64,000 nucleotides of DNA from Vicinamibacterales bacterium. GTDB taxonomy: Bacteria; Acidobacteriota; Vicinamibacteria; Vicinamibacterales; UBA8438. Shown piece by piece: positions 43,241-51,138 of this stretch. Numbering within the stretch: the first letter of the stretch is position 1; the number at the start of each line of letters is the position of its first letter. The stretch lies in the NCBI GenBank assembly GCA_958296065.1, contig CATQHX010000021.1, positions 62,001 to 126,000 on the forward strand. Reading direction: 5' to 3'. Below the pieces are notes generated by a model, which was not told the DNA's origin, made no database searches, and was given only the letters and a program-made list of their open reading frames with translations. The position numbers and the translations under genes are program-made.

Positions 43241-44959
43241 ATGACGCCCACCCGTTCCTGCTTCCTGCTTGTCGCGGTCGTGCTGGCCGCGCTGGTTGCG
43301 GCCCCCGCGCAGGCTCAGAACGTCGACTGGCGCCTGCACAACCTGGATCTGCATGGCAGCCGCTACGCCGAGATCGACCAGATCACGCCGGAGAATGCGC
43401 ACCGCCTGACCCCGCGCTGGCTCTTCCAGCATGGCGTCATCGACGGCGTCAGCAACCAGACCACGCCGGTGGTCGTCGACGGGGTGATGTATCTCACCGA
43501 CTCGCGCGGCAGCGTCTACGCGGTCGATGCCTACGACGGGCATCATCTGTGGACCTACGACGTGACGGACCTGCTCGGCGGGGGCCGGCGCGAGGGCTAC
43601 ATCTTCCGGCACCGCGGCGTCACCTACGAGGACGGCGTCGTCTACAGCGCCGCCGGCTCGTTCATCTTCGCCCTCGACGCCGAGACCGGAGAGCCGATCG
43701 AGACCTTCGGCGACAACGGTCAGGCCAGCGTCATCCTCGACGTGCTGCGGCTTCGCTATCCGGACGTCGAGACCGCCATCTCGATGGGCTACTGGTTCAC
43801 CACCGCGCCGCAGATCCACGACGGCGTGATCTACGTCGGGACGACCCGCAGCGAGAGCCTGATTCCGGGCGGCCACGTGCTCGCGGTGGACGCGGCGACC
43901 GGCGAGGTGATCTGGCACTTCAACACGATTCCGCAGGACGAGAACGACCAGGGTTGGGACATCGCGGGACCGACCTGGGTCGGCAGCGTCCGCAACGGCG
44001 GCGGCATCTGGGAGACGCCGTCCCTCGATCCGGAGCTCGGCCTGCTGTACGTCGCCGTCGGCAACCCTTTCGGCGACAGCACCGAGCGGGACGGCATGAA
44101 TCTGTTCACCGACTCGGTACTCGCGCTGGACATCGAGAACGGGCAGTTGCGCTGGTACTACCAGCTCGTGCACCACGACGTGTGGGACTACGACAACGGC
44201 AGCCAGCCGATCCTGTTCGACATGGAGGTTGACGGCGAGCCGGTGCGGGCGCTCGGGCAGGCCAACAAGAACGCCTTCCTCTACCTGCTGAACCGGGAGA
44301 CGGGCGCGCCGATCCACTCGATCATCGAGACGCCGGTGCCGACCGAGACCGACCGCGAGGGCGAGGAGCCATGGCCGACGCAGCCGATCCCGCACAAGGC
44401 GGACGGCGAACGGATGGAGCCGGTCGCGCCGATCTTTCCCGAGGAGATCCCGCCGGAGCATGCGGAAGGGAAGACCCTGGTGCCGATCTTCACGCCGATC
44501 GCCCCCAACCAGATCTTTGCGCCCGGCTTCGGGGGCGGGGCCAGCTACGGCCCGATGGCCTACAGCCCGGACGCGGGCCTGCTCTACGTGAACGCCATCG
44601 ACCGGCCGTTCGACGGCGGTCGCGGACCGCGCATGTTCTTCTCGGCCTACGACCCCACCACCGGGGAGCTGATCTGGCGCCAGATCCGCGAAGGGTACGG
44701 CCAGGCCGGGCCGGTGGTGACCTCCGGCGGCGTGGTCTTCGTCGGTACGGGCAGCAACATCGCCGGCTACTTCTTCGCGTTCGACGCGCGGACGGGGGAG
44801 GAGCTGTGGCGCTTCAACACCGGGGCCGGCGTTTTCTCGTCGCCCGCGGTCTACATGGTCAACGGCGAGCAGTTCGTGACGGTGGCATCGGGTGGCGGCG
44901 ACCGTGGCCGCCGCGGGGGCGATCTGATCCTGAGCTTCGCGCTGCCGCAACAGGACTGA
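43241..44959 (+). CDS. Secreted PQQ-dependent dehydrogenase-type quinoprotein
   Basis: A 572-residue beta-propeller protein with a signal peptide (ending AQAQ). Recurrent propeller blades are seen (VLAVDAATGEVIWHFN, VLALDIENGQLRWYYQ, FFSAYDPTTGELIWRQ, FFAFDARTGEELWRFN). A catalytic-type Asp lies in HHDVWDYDNGSQP. The only cysteine is in the signal peptide, so the vicinal disulfide of methanol and ethanol dehydrogenases is absent. No heme motif is present, so it needs an external electron acceptor. GGAGG lies upstream of ATG 43241. The substrate is unknown. Confidence 0.88.
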   Translation: MTPTRSCFLLVAVVLAALVAAPAQAQNVDWRLHNLDLHGSRYAEIDQITPENAHRLTPRWLFQHGVIDGVSNQTTPVVVDGVMYLTDSRGSVYAVDAYDGHHLWTYDVTDLLGGGRREGYIFRHRGVTYEDGVVYSAAGSFIFALDAETGEPIETFGDNGQASVILDVLRLRYPDVETAISMGYWFTTAPQIHDGVIYVGTTRSESLIPGGHVLAVDAATGEVIWHFNTIPQDENDQGWDIAGPTWVGSVRNGGGIWETPSLDPELGLLYVAVGNPFGDSTERDGMNLFTDSVLALDIENGQLRWYYQLVHHDVWDYDNGSQPILFDMEVDGEPVRALGQANKNAFLYLLNRETGAPIHSIIETPVPTETDREGEEPWPTQPIPHKADGERMEPVAPIFPEEIPPEHAEGKTLVPIFTPIAPNQIFAPGFGGGASYGPMAYSPDAGLLYVNAIDRPFDGGRGPRMFFSAYDPTTGELIWRQIREGYGQAGPVVTSGGVVFVGTGSNIAGYFFAFDARTGEELWRFNTGAGVFSSPAVYMVNGEQFVTVASGGGDRGRRGGDLILSFALPQQD

Positions 44960-45035
44960 GCGGCGGGCACGGGCAGAGGTGGAACGCGCGTTGCGACGGC
45001 CGACCCTGAGCGGTGTCGAGACGAGCGCTGAACGC

Positions 45036-46010
45036 ATGAGCCGCATCTACGTCCTCCACGAGAACGACGCCTGGGTCGAGCCGTTGCGCGCGGCGTTCGA
45101 CGAGCGCCGGCTGCCGTACACGGAGTGGTTTCTCGACACCGGCACCCTCGACCTGCGCGAAACGCCGCCGGAGGGGGTCTTCTACAACCGGATGAGCGCG
45201 TCCTCGCACACGCGCGACCACCGCTACGGGCCGGAGTACACGGCCGCGGTGCTCGCCTGGCTGGAGGGCCACGACCGGCGCGTGCTGAATTCGGGCCGGG
45301 CTCTGCAGCTCGAGGTGAGCAAGGTGGCGCAGTACGCCGCATTGGAGGCGTGCGGCATCCGTACGCCGGCGACCGTGGCGGCGATTGGCCGGCAACGGAT
45401 CGTCGAGGCGGCCCGCGAGTTCGAACCGCCGTTCATCACCAAGCACAACCGGGCCGGCAAGGGGCTCGGCGTCCGGCTGTTCCGCGACCGGGAGGCGCTC
45501 GCGCGCTACGTCGACAGCGACGCGTTCGAACCGGCGGTCGACGGCATCACGCTCATCCAGCAGTACATCGAGGCGCCGGAGCCGTACATCACACGGGTCG
45601 AGTTCATCGGCGGGCGCTACTTCTACGCCGTGCGGGTCGATACCAGCCAGGGCTTCGAGCTCTGTCCGGCCGATGCCTGCCGCGTGGATGACGCCTTCTG
45701 TCCGGCGGACGCCGAGCCGGCGCCCGCGGTGTCGCTGTTCCGCATAGTGGACGGCGTGCCCGGCGATCTGGTGTCTTGCTACCAGCGGTTTCTCGCCGAC
45801 AACGACATCCACATCGCCGGCATCGAGTTCATCCTCGACCGCGACGGTGTGCCGTATACCTACGATGTCAACACCAACACCAACTACAACAGCCTGGCGG
45901 AAGCGGACGCCGGACGGTTCGGCATGCGGGCAATCGCCGAGTACCTCGGGCGTGAGCTGCAGGCGTACGAAGCCTCGGCGCTCTCGGCGCAGGCTGCGCT
46001 GCCCCTGTGA
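45036..46010 (+). CDS. ATP-grasp protein, RimK-like
   Basis: A 324-residue cytoplasmic protein with an ATP-grasp fold. KVAQYAALEACGIRTPAT starts the pre-ATP region, FITKHNRAGKGLGVRLF is the glycine-rich nucleotide loop, GITLIQQYIEAPEPYITRVEF is the central strand, and VPYTYDVNTNTNYNSLAE provides the Mg-binding Asp and Asn pair. The fold ligates a carboxylate to an amine or peptide. I cannot name the substrate. ATG 45036 gives the expected MSRIYVLHEN start; the frame is open to 44979 (GTG). Confidence 0.85.
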   Translation: MSRIYVLHENDAWVEPLRAAFDERRLPYTEWFLDTGTLDLRETPPEGVFYNRMSASSHTRDHRYGPEYTAAVLAWLEGHDRRVLNSGRALQLEVSKVAQYAALEACGIRTPATVAAIGRQRIVEAAREFEPPFITKHNRAGKGLGVRLFRDREALARYVDSDAFEPAVDGITLIQQYIEAPEPYITRVEFIGGRYFYAVRVDTSQGFELCPADACRVDDAFCPADAEPAPAVSLFRIVDGVPGDLVSCYQRFLADNDIHIAGIEFILDRDGVPYTYDVNTNTNYNSLAEADAGRFGMRAIAEYLGRELQAYEASALSAQAALPL

Positions 46011-46104
46011 CGGTGTAGAATCCGGGCAGCCGGCGCACGGACGCGCATGGCGGCGCGCGGATACGCGCGCCGAGGATGAGAGCAAGGACGAGAGGCCGAG
46101 AACC

Positions 46105-46854
46105 ATGACGCAGACGATCAACTGGAAGTCGTTGGGGCGCCTGGCCGGACTGGCCGCGTGCGCAGCGCTGGTGTGGGGCATGCTCGGCGCTTCGCTGCAG
46201 GCGCAGGACGAGGCGGAGGAGATCCCGCAGCTTTCCGGTGTCTGGGACGGCGGCGGGCGGGTCCGCCCGGTGAACGGGCCGAACATGCCGTGGGTGCCCG
46301 GCGAGAACTTCCCGGTGCTGAACGAGCGGGGCCTGGCCTACCAGGAGGTGTTCGACGAGGCGATTGCGGCGAAGTACGACTGCGTGCCGTCGACGCCGCC
46401 GGCGTTGCAGTACGACCCCTACATGATGGAGATCGTGCAGTGGCCGGACCGCGTCCTGCTGCGCTACGAGAAGGACGACCAGCTCCGGACGGTCTGGCTC
46501 GACGGACGGGAGCCGACGCCGATGGACTACAGCCTGCAGGGCGTCTCGGTCGGCTACTACGAGGGCGGCTCGCTGCACGTGACCACGACCCACTTCACCT
46601 TCGACATCAGCGGCTTCGACGACTACAACGGCATCCCGTCGTCGCAGCTCAAGAAGGTGACCGAGCGCTACTGGCGCGAGGGCGAGGAGCTCAAGGGGAC
46701 GGTGACGGTCGAGGACGAGCTCTTCCTGCGCGAGCCGGCGTCGTACACGACCCGCTGGCTGCCGGCGCCGGAGGGCTACAAGCTGGCGCCGTACGGCTGC
46801 GACGCGGAGATCGCGCGGATGCCGGTGAAGTTCATGGTGCCGAAGTACCGGTAG
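46105..46854 (+). CDS. Secreted protein distantly related to the PDLQG family (paralog 9)
   Basis: A 249-residue protein with a signal peptide (ending SLQAQ). It contains IPQLSGVWDG in the place of PDLQGVW, YDCVPSTPPALQYDPYMMEI in the place of the central Cys block, GVSVGYYEGGSLHVTTTHF in the place of the GDSRGRWEGDTLVV block, and ERYWREGEELKGTVTVED in the place of the ERFTR block. The terminal CHEGNY motif is missing, and a Cys remains in PYGCDAEI. The match is position by position but weak, so it is a sister branch at best. It is followed 112 bases later by a DUF6152 gene. Confidence 0.72.
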   Translation: MTQTINWKSLGRLAGLAACAALVWGMLGASLQAQDEAEEIPQLSGVWDGGGRVRPVNGPNMPWVPGENFPVLNERGLAYQEVFDEAIAAKYDCVPSTPPALQYDPYMMEIVQWPDRVLLRYEKDDQLRTVWLDGREPTPMDYSLQGVSVGYYEGGSLHVTTTHFTFDISGFDDYNGIPSSQLKKVTERYWREGEELKGTVTVEDELFLREPASYTTRWLPAPEGYKLAPYGCDAEIARMPVKFMVPKYR

Positions 46855-46966
46855 TTGAATATAGTCGGGCGGCGCCTCGCCGGGAGCGCCGCGCAACCGG
46901 CGTGCGCGGGCGCATGTCCGGCGGGTGCAAGGTTGCCCCGAAAAAGCTCGGAAGGAGGGTAGGTCG

Positions 46967-47362
46967 GTGAGAATCCTGCTTGGGACGGCGGCGGCGTTGG
47001 CGATGGTCGCGGCCGTGGTGTTTCTGACCGGTGCGCCGGCGGACGCGCACCACGCGAGCGCTCCGTTCTACGACAACACGAAGAGCGTGGAGGCGGAAGG
47101 CGTCGTGACGCGGTTCCTCTTCCGCAATCCGCACTCGTTCCTCTTCCTCGACGGCGAGGATGAGAACGGCGCGGCGATTGCGTGGGAGGTTGAGATGGGG
47201 ACCGCCGTCTCGATGAGCCGCCGCGGCTGGACGCCCCAGACGATCCAGGTGGGCGACCGTATCCGCGTCGTCGGCCAACCGTCGCGCAATCCCGGCACGC
47301 ACGGCATCTGCTGCGCCGAGATCACCCGCCCGGACGGCGGACCGATTCAGCCGGCGGATTAG
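46967..47362 (+). CDS. DUF6152 family secreted protein (second copy)
   Basis: A 131-residue protein from GTG 46967, chosen because GGAAGGAGGGT precedes it by 5-6 bases; earlier in-frame starts lack a site. The signal ends ADA and the mature protein starts HHASAPFYDNTKS, again with two histidines. VTRFLFRNPHSFLFLDGE corresponds to the INPHAW block of the copy at 4830. A C-terminal GICCAEI adds two cysteines not seen in the other copy. Function is unknown. It is adjacent to a distant PDLQG relative, echoing the 4830-7917 operon. Confidence 0.83.
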   Translation: MRILLGTAAALAMVAAVVFLTGAPADAHHASAPFYDNTKSVEAEGVVTRFLFRNPHSFLFLDGEDENGAAIAWEVEMGTAVSMSRRGWTPQTIQVGDRIRVVGQPSRNPGTHGICCAEITRPDGGPIQPAD

Positions 47363-47376
47363 AGCGGCGCCGGCAA

Positions 47377-47961
47377 TCAGTTTTCGTTCCCCGGCGGCGC
47401 CGGCCGCGGGTCGGCGTAGCCGGGGTACCAGAACACCGAGTGACAGTTCTCGCAGGCGAGATCCAGCTCGGTTCCGGCTTCGAGCAGCGCATCGACGTCG
47501 CGCGCCTCCACCGCGTCGAGCACCGTGCCGCTGGTCGCGCGCAGTCCGCGCGCCACCTCCATCCAGCCGTCCCAGTTTTCGTCGACCAGCTCCTGGATGG
47601 CGTCCGGGTGCAAATCGATCCCCGGCAGATCGGAGCGTGATTCCGGCGCCGCGATCCGCCGCCCTTCTATCAGCAGCAGGTTCGCCGCCTCGGCCAGCGT
47701 CAGCGCGTGACGGCGCAGACGCAGCCAGTCACCCTCGGTCTCGGGCCTGGTCTCGATGATCCCGTCCGCGGTGGCTTCGACGACCACCGCGTCCCAGATC
47801 GCGTCGGCGTCCGGGTCGATCATCGACCGCATCAGCTCCTCGACCGTTGCCGTCGGCTCCATGTCGGAGGCCGGCTCGTTGGCGCAGGCCATGAACCCCG
47901 CGGCCAGCAGCACCAGAATGGACGTCAGTCCGTTGCGCGTCAACTTGCTTCCGTGCGTCAT
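47377..47961 (-). CDS. c-type cytochrome lipoprotein
   Basis: A 194-residue protein with a lipoprotein-like signal (LAAGFMAC, Cys near 24) and a helical domain. It has a single C-terminal heme motif CENCH (ELDLACENCHSVFWYPG). The arrangement of a helical bundle with the heme motif at the end resembles cytochrome c' or the cytochrome b562-like class. It is probably an outer-membrane or inner-membrane-anchored electron carrier. ATG 47961 (MTHGSKLTRNG) was chosen over an upstream in-frame start at 48048. It is convergent with the DUF6152 gene with 14 bases between stops. Confidence 0.8.
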   Translation of the reverse strand: MTHGSKLTRNGLTSILVLLAAGFMACANEPASDMEPTATVEELMRSMIDPDADAIWDAVVVEATADGIIETRPETEGDWLRLRRHALTLAEAANLLLIEGRRIAAPESRSDLPGIDLHPDAIQELVDENWDGWMEVARGLRATSGTVLDAVEARDVDALLEAGTELDLACENCHSVFWYPGYADPRPAPPGNEN

Positions 47962-48114
47962 TTTCCGACCGTAGCAGTCCGTGGTGAAACCCCGCGTCGC
48001 ACCGAGAACGGCGAGGTACCCGCGGGGCAAGGCACGACGAGGAAGCATATTGCGGCCGTCCGCGCCATGTCCGGCGAGCGGACGGTACCCTGCCAGGGTG
48101 TTGCCGGTCCGATC

Positions 48115-49023
48115 TCAGAGAACCCCTGCTTCCTGCATCACCGCCTCGCACTTTCCGCGGATCTCGCTGGCGATCTCGAACGGGTCTCCCTGCTGGTACT
48201 CCGCGCGGAACAGCTCGACCGACAGAGCCCCGGTGAACTCCTTCTCGGCCAGCTTCTGCAGGATGCGGACCACCGGCGCGATGCCGTCGCCCGGAATGAT
48301 CCGCGAGTCGTTGTCGATCAGCTCGCGCGGGCCATCCAGCAGGTCCTGGAAGTGCGCGTGGGCCAGCTCGCCCGGCTCGAGCAGGTCGAGGTCCTCGAAC
48401 TTGCTCAGGCCCGACCAGAAGTGGAAGAAGTCGAGCATCGGCCGCACGTTGGGATGCGCCGCGGCGCGGATCACCTGCAGCGACGAGGTCAGCGTGGACA
48501 GGTGCGTCGAGTTGCGGGTGAACTCGATCATCGCGGTCAGGTCGTACTCGGCTGCGATGTCCCCCGCCTCGCGGATGCAGTCCGGGGTCGCCGCGAAGTC
48601 GTCGGCGGTAACCGGCCGGTTGGTGACCGACGGCGAGTAGATTCTCTGCAGACCCAGGTTCGCGAACTGATCGCAGCCGCGCCGCCACGTCTCCAGCGAC
48701 TCGGCCCGCGCCGGACCCGGCAGCCAGAGGTCCTGCAACACCACGGCGGCGGACACCGGCGTCAGATCGAGGTCTTCGAGCAGCCGCCGGGCGGCCGGCA
48801 GGGTGTCGTTCTCGAGGAATCCCTGCAGCAGGGGAGAGCCGAGCTCGACGTAGCGGATGCCGGCCCGCGACCAGCCCTCGAGCGAGCCTCGGAAGCCGGC
48901 CCCGCTCGACGTGTTCTGGTGCATCGCGAGCAGCATCTTGCCGGGAGCGGCGGATTGCGCGGCGGCCACGCGCGCCAGGGAAGCGGCCAGGGGAGTCAGC
49001 AGCATCGATCTTCTCGTCAGCAT
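48115..49023 (-). CDS. Secreted xylose isomerase-like TIM-barrel protein
   Basis: A 302-residue sugar phosphate isomerase/epimerase-type protein. The N-terminus (MLTRRSMLLTPLAASLARVAAAQ) is a twin-arginine-type signal. Metal ligands are visible in order: Glu in AMIEFTRN, Asp in RPMLDFFHFW, His in AHAHFQDLLDG, Glu in LSVELFRAEY. These four match the divalent-metal site of the family, so the site is intact. The substrate is likely a sugar, inositol or hydroxypyruvate-type compound, but is not decidable. The ribosome site (GAGGACACGACC) precedes ATG 49023. Confidence 0.85.
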   Translation of the reverse strand: MLTRRSMLLTPLAASLARVAAAQSAAPGKMLLAMHQNTSSGAGFRGSLEGWSRAGIRYVELGSPLLQGFLENDTLPAARRLLEDLDLTPVSAAVVLQDLWLPGPARAESLETWRRGCDQFANLGLQRIYSPSVTNRPVTADDFAATPDCIREAGDIAAEYDLTAMIEFTRNSTHLSTLTSSLQVIRAAAHPNVRPMLDFFHFWSGLSKFEDLDLLEPGELAHAHFQDLLDGPRELIDNDSRIIPGDGIAPVVRILQKLAEKEFTGALSVELFRAEYQQGDPFEIASEIRGKCEAVMQEAGVL

Positions 49024-49161
49024 GGTCGTGTCCTCAACCTTCCATCTCCTGGGTCTTCCGCGAGGGCGTCGGCCCCCGCGGAACGCGGCCGTCCGGCCCC
49101 GCAGAGGCTATCACGGGTCGCTCGCCGCACCAATTGGGGCGTCCGGCGTGCGGTAGGAGCC

Positions 49162-49273
49162 CACGCGTTCCCGGTTGCTTCCGCACGGCCGTTGAATCAA
49201 TCGAGAGCGAGGGAATCACCGGTGCCGCCGTCGACGCGTTTCCCGGCCGCTCCCGCACGGCCGTTGAATCGGC
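49162..49273. repeat. Imperfect direct repeat, about 38 bases, period 73-74
   Basis: The copies at about 49162-49199 and 49235-49271 share CGCGTT(T)CCCGG then GC(T)TCCCGCACGGCC and GTTGAATC, with about 35 bases between them. They sit in a 277-base gap between two leftward genes with no gene in between. Confidence 0.6.
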
Positions 49274-49300
49274 GCCTTCCGGGTCATTGGCGGCTCCCGA

Positions 49301-50362
49301 TCATTCGGGTACGAAGCGGATCACCGTGTTGCCGCGGCCCTGGTTGCGCTCGAACAGCTCGAAGGCCGCGACGAAGTCGGCGAGGGCGTAGACGCGATCG
49401 GCGCGCGGCCGGATCACGCCGGTCGCCAGGTAGTCGAGGATCTCGGCGACCTGGCGCTGGTGCGCCTCGGGATAGCGCGCCGCCCAGCCGGCCCACATGC
49501 TGCCCATGACGACGGCCGCCTTGATCAGCAGCAGGCCCGGGCGGATCGGCTTCTGTCCCGCCGTGAACCCGACCAGGCAGATCCGGCCCAGGGGCCGGAT
49601 GGCCGACACCAGGGCCGCCTCGAACAGCTCGCCCTGGACCATGTCGACGACCACATCGACGCCGTCCGGATGTCCGAGCTCCGCCGCGGCCTGCCGCACG
49701 TCGTTCCTGAACTGCCGATAGCTCTGCCGGTCGCGGCCGTAGCACAGCACCCGATCCGCGCCCGCCGAGGCCGGCAGCTCCTGCTTCGCCGGCACGCTGA
49801 CGCCGGCGATCACCTGCGCGCCCATCGCCTTGGCCAGCTCCACCGCGGCCATCCCGACGCCGCCCGAGGCCCCGTCGACCAGCACGAGGCTGCCGGGGAC
49901 GACCTCGCCGAGGACCTTCAGCGAGTGGTAGGCGGGAAAGAAGTTGCGTCCCAGGTTGGCGCAGTGCTCCAGAGGGACTCCGTCGGGCGCCTTCCAGACC
50001 GACGCCGCCGGTATCTTGACAGCTTCGGCGAGCCCACCGAGGTTCATCTGCGCGATGGCACGGTCGCCGGGTCGCACGTGCTCGACGCCGGCGCCCACTT
50101 CCAGCACCGTCCCCGCCGCGTCCATCCCGGGCACGTAGGGGAGTTTCGGCTTGTGCTGGTACAGCCCCTGTGCCTGCAGCGCGTCGGGGTACTGGACGCC
50201 CGCGAAGTGCGTGCGGACCACCACGTGGCCGGGCTCGCAGACCGGTGCGGAGATCTCGTCCAGGGACAGCACGTCACGCAGCGGGTCGGGCTTCGGAACG
50301 GGTTTTCCGGTCTCGTCGAGGCCGGCGTAACGGTGACAGCGGACAGCCTTCATCGTGTTCAT
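49301..50362 (-). CDS. Medium-chain (zinc-free) NADPH:quinone reductase-like protein
   Basis: A 353-residue MDR-superfamily protein. The N-terminal catalytic domain has PGMDAAGTVLEVGAGVEHV, and the nucleotide-binding motif is VDGASGGVGMAAVELAKAMG, the quinone-reductase type. Zinc-ligand cysteines of alcohol dehydrogenases are absent. It probably reduces quinones or enones with NADPH. ATG 50362 (MNTMKAV) was preferred to an earlier in-frame start that falls in repeat copy C and to ATG 50353 just downstream. Repeat copy C fills the leader. Confidence 0.85.
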   Translation of the reverse strand: MNTMKAVRCHRYAGLDETGKPVPKPDPLRDVLSLDEISAPVCEPGHVVVRTHFAGVQYPDALQAQGLYQHKPKLPYVPGMDAAGTVLEVGAGVEHVRPGDRAIAQMNLGGLAEAVKIPAASVWKAPDGVPLEHCANLGRNFFPAYHSLKVLGEVVPGSLVLVDGASGGVGMAAVELAKAMGAQVIAGVSVPAKQELPASAGADRVLCYGRDRQSYRQFRNDVRQAAAELGHPDGVDVVVDMVQGELFEAALVSAIRPLGRICLVGFTAGQKPIRPGLLLIKAAVVMGSMWAGWAARYPEAHQRQVAEILDYLATGVIRPRADRVYALADFVAAFELFERNQGRGNTVIRFVPE

Positions 50363-50375
50363 GGTGATTTCCGCG

Positions 50376-50462
50376 CATAGCCCGACAATCGTCGCCTGCG
50401 GCTCCGCTTGCCGCCCAACCGGCCCGACCATGAGTCTACGCCGCGCTACGGCGCAGACTCAT
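50376..50462 (-). repeat. Leader repeat, copy C, with its hairpin
   Basis: On the minus strand a perfect ATGAGTCT...AGACTCAT hairpin (50462-50455 and 50437-50430) encloses GCGCCGTAG. It is followed by the core GGTTGGGCGGCAAGCGGAGC then CGCAGGCGACGATTGTCGGGC (50420-50378), which begins 59 bases before ATG 50362. The region also separates the gene from the divergent toxin-antitoxin operon. Confidence 0.75.
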
Positions 50463-50474
50463 AGCTTACGGCAT

Positions 50475-50480
50475 CTATAA
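50475..50480 (+). promoter_or_regulatory. Possible -10 box of the Phd/PIN operon; possible leaderless start
   Basis: TATAAT lies only 8 bases before the ATG at 50488, so transcription would begin at or next to the start codon. No good -35 is visible 17 bases upstream. Consistent with a leaderless antitoxin mRNA. Confidence 0.4.
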
Positions 50481-50487
50481 TGTGGCC

Positions 50488-50736
50488 ATGAAGGTGGCCA
50501 ACATCGCCGAGTTCAAGAACCACCTCAGCGAGTATCTCGCCGCCGTGGCGGACGGCGAGGAGGTGGAGATTCGCAAGCGCAACGCGCCGTTGGCGCGCGT
50601 CGTGCCGATTCGGTCCCCCGGCCGCAATCGTACGGTCCTCGGTTGCGGTGCCGGCACCGTCATGGTCAAGGCGGACCTGACGGAGCCGATGATTCCTTCC
50701 GAGGATTGGGAGATGCTGCAGGCAGAGCCCTCGTGA
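50488..50736 (+). CDS. Phd/YefM-type antitoxin
   Basis: An 82-residue antitoxin. The N-terminus MKVANIAEFKNHLSEYLAAV is the DNA-binding fold of the Phd/YefM family, followed by the EVEIRKRNAPLARVVP strand. The C-terminal tail binds and inhibits the toxin. GTGA overlap with the next gene: the stop at 50734-50736 overlaps its GTG at 50733. A TATAAT box lies just upstream. ATG 50488 is chosen over a GTG at 50482 because it fits the canonical antitoxin N-terminus. Confidence 0.87.
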   Translation: MKVANIAEFKNHLSEYLAAVADGEEVEIRKRNAPLARVVPIRSPGRNRTVLGCGAGTVMVKADLTEPMIPSEDWEMLQAEPS

Positions 50737-51131
50737 CGGTGGTGCTCGATACCTGCGCCATCGTGTGGGCGGTCAGCGATCCGGTGCGGCTGCCCGACGT
50801 CGTTTCCGGGATTCTGACTGCGGACGACACCAGAGTCTGCGTCTCGGCGATCAGTTGCGCGGAGATCGCGTGCGCGTCGCAGCGTGGACGCATCGCCATC
50901 GATCGGCATTGGCGGCTGTGGTTCCGTCACTATGTCGAGTTGAACGGCTGGACGGTGCTGCCCATCGATCTCGACACCGTCGAGGAAGCCTGCGCGTTGC
51001 CCGACCCGTTTCACCGCGACCCGGCGGATCGGCTCATTGTCGCGGCGGCGCGCGGGTTGTCCGCTCCCGTCGTCACGGCGGACGCACGAATACTCGACTA
51101 CCCCCATGTCAGGACGCTGTGGAAAGGATGA
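50733..51131 (+). CDS. PIN-domain toxin (VapC-like)
   Basis: A 132-residue PIN-domain ribonuclease. The acidic metal-binding residues are Asp6 (VLDTCAIVW), Glu44 (SCAEIAC), Asp99 (DPADRLIVA) and Asp117 (VVTADARI), all in place, so it should be active. VapC-type toxins cleave tRNA or rRNA. The start is GTG 50733, overlapping the antitoxin stop by 4 bases. The SDR gene begins 7 bases after its stop. Confidence 0.9.
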   Translation: MTVVLDTCAIVWAVSDPVRLPDVVSGILTADDTRVCVSAISCAEIACASQRGRIAIDRHWRLWFRHYVELNGWTVLPIDLDTVEEACALPDPFHRDPADRLIVAAARGLSAPVVTADARILDYPHVRTLWKG

Positions 51132-51138
51132 CCGTTAG

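Noticed and set aside
50430..50462. Hairpin of repeat copy C considered as terminal inverted repeats of an insertion element
   Set aside because: No transposase or target-site duplication was seen, and the arms face each other over a 17-base interior, so it is a simple hairpin.
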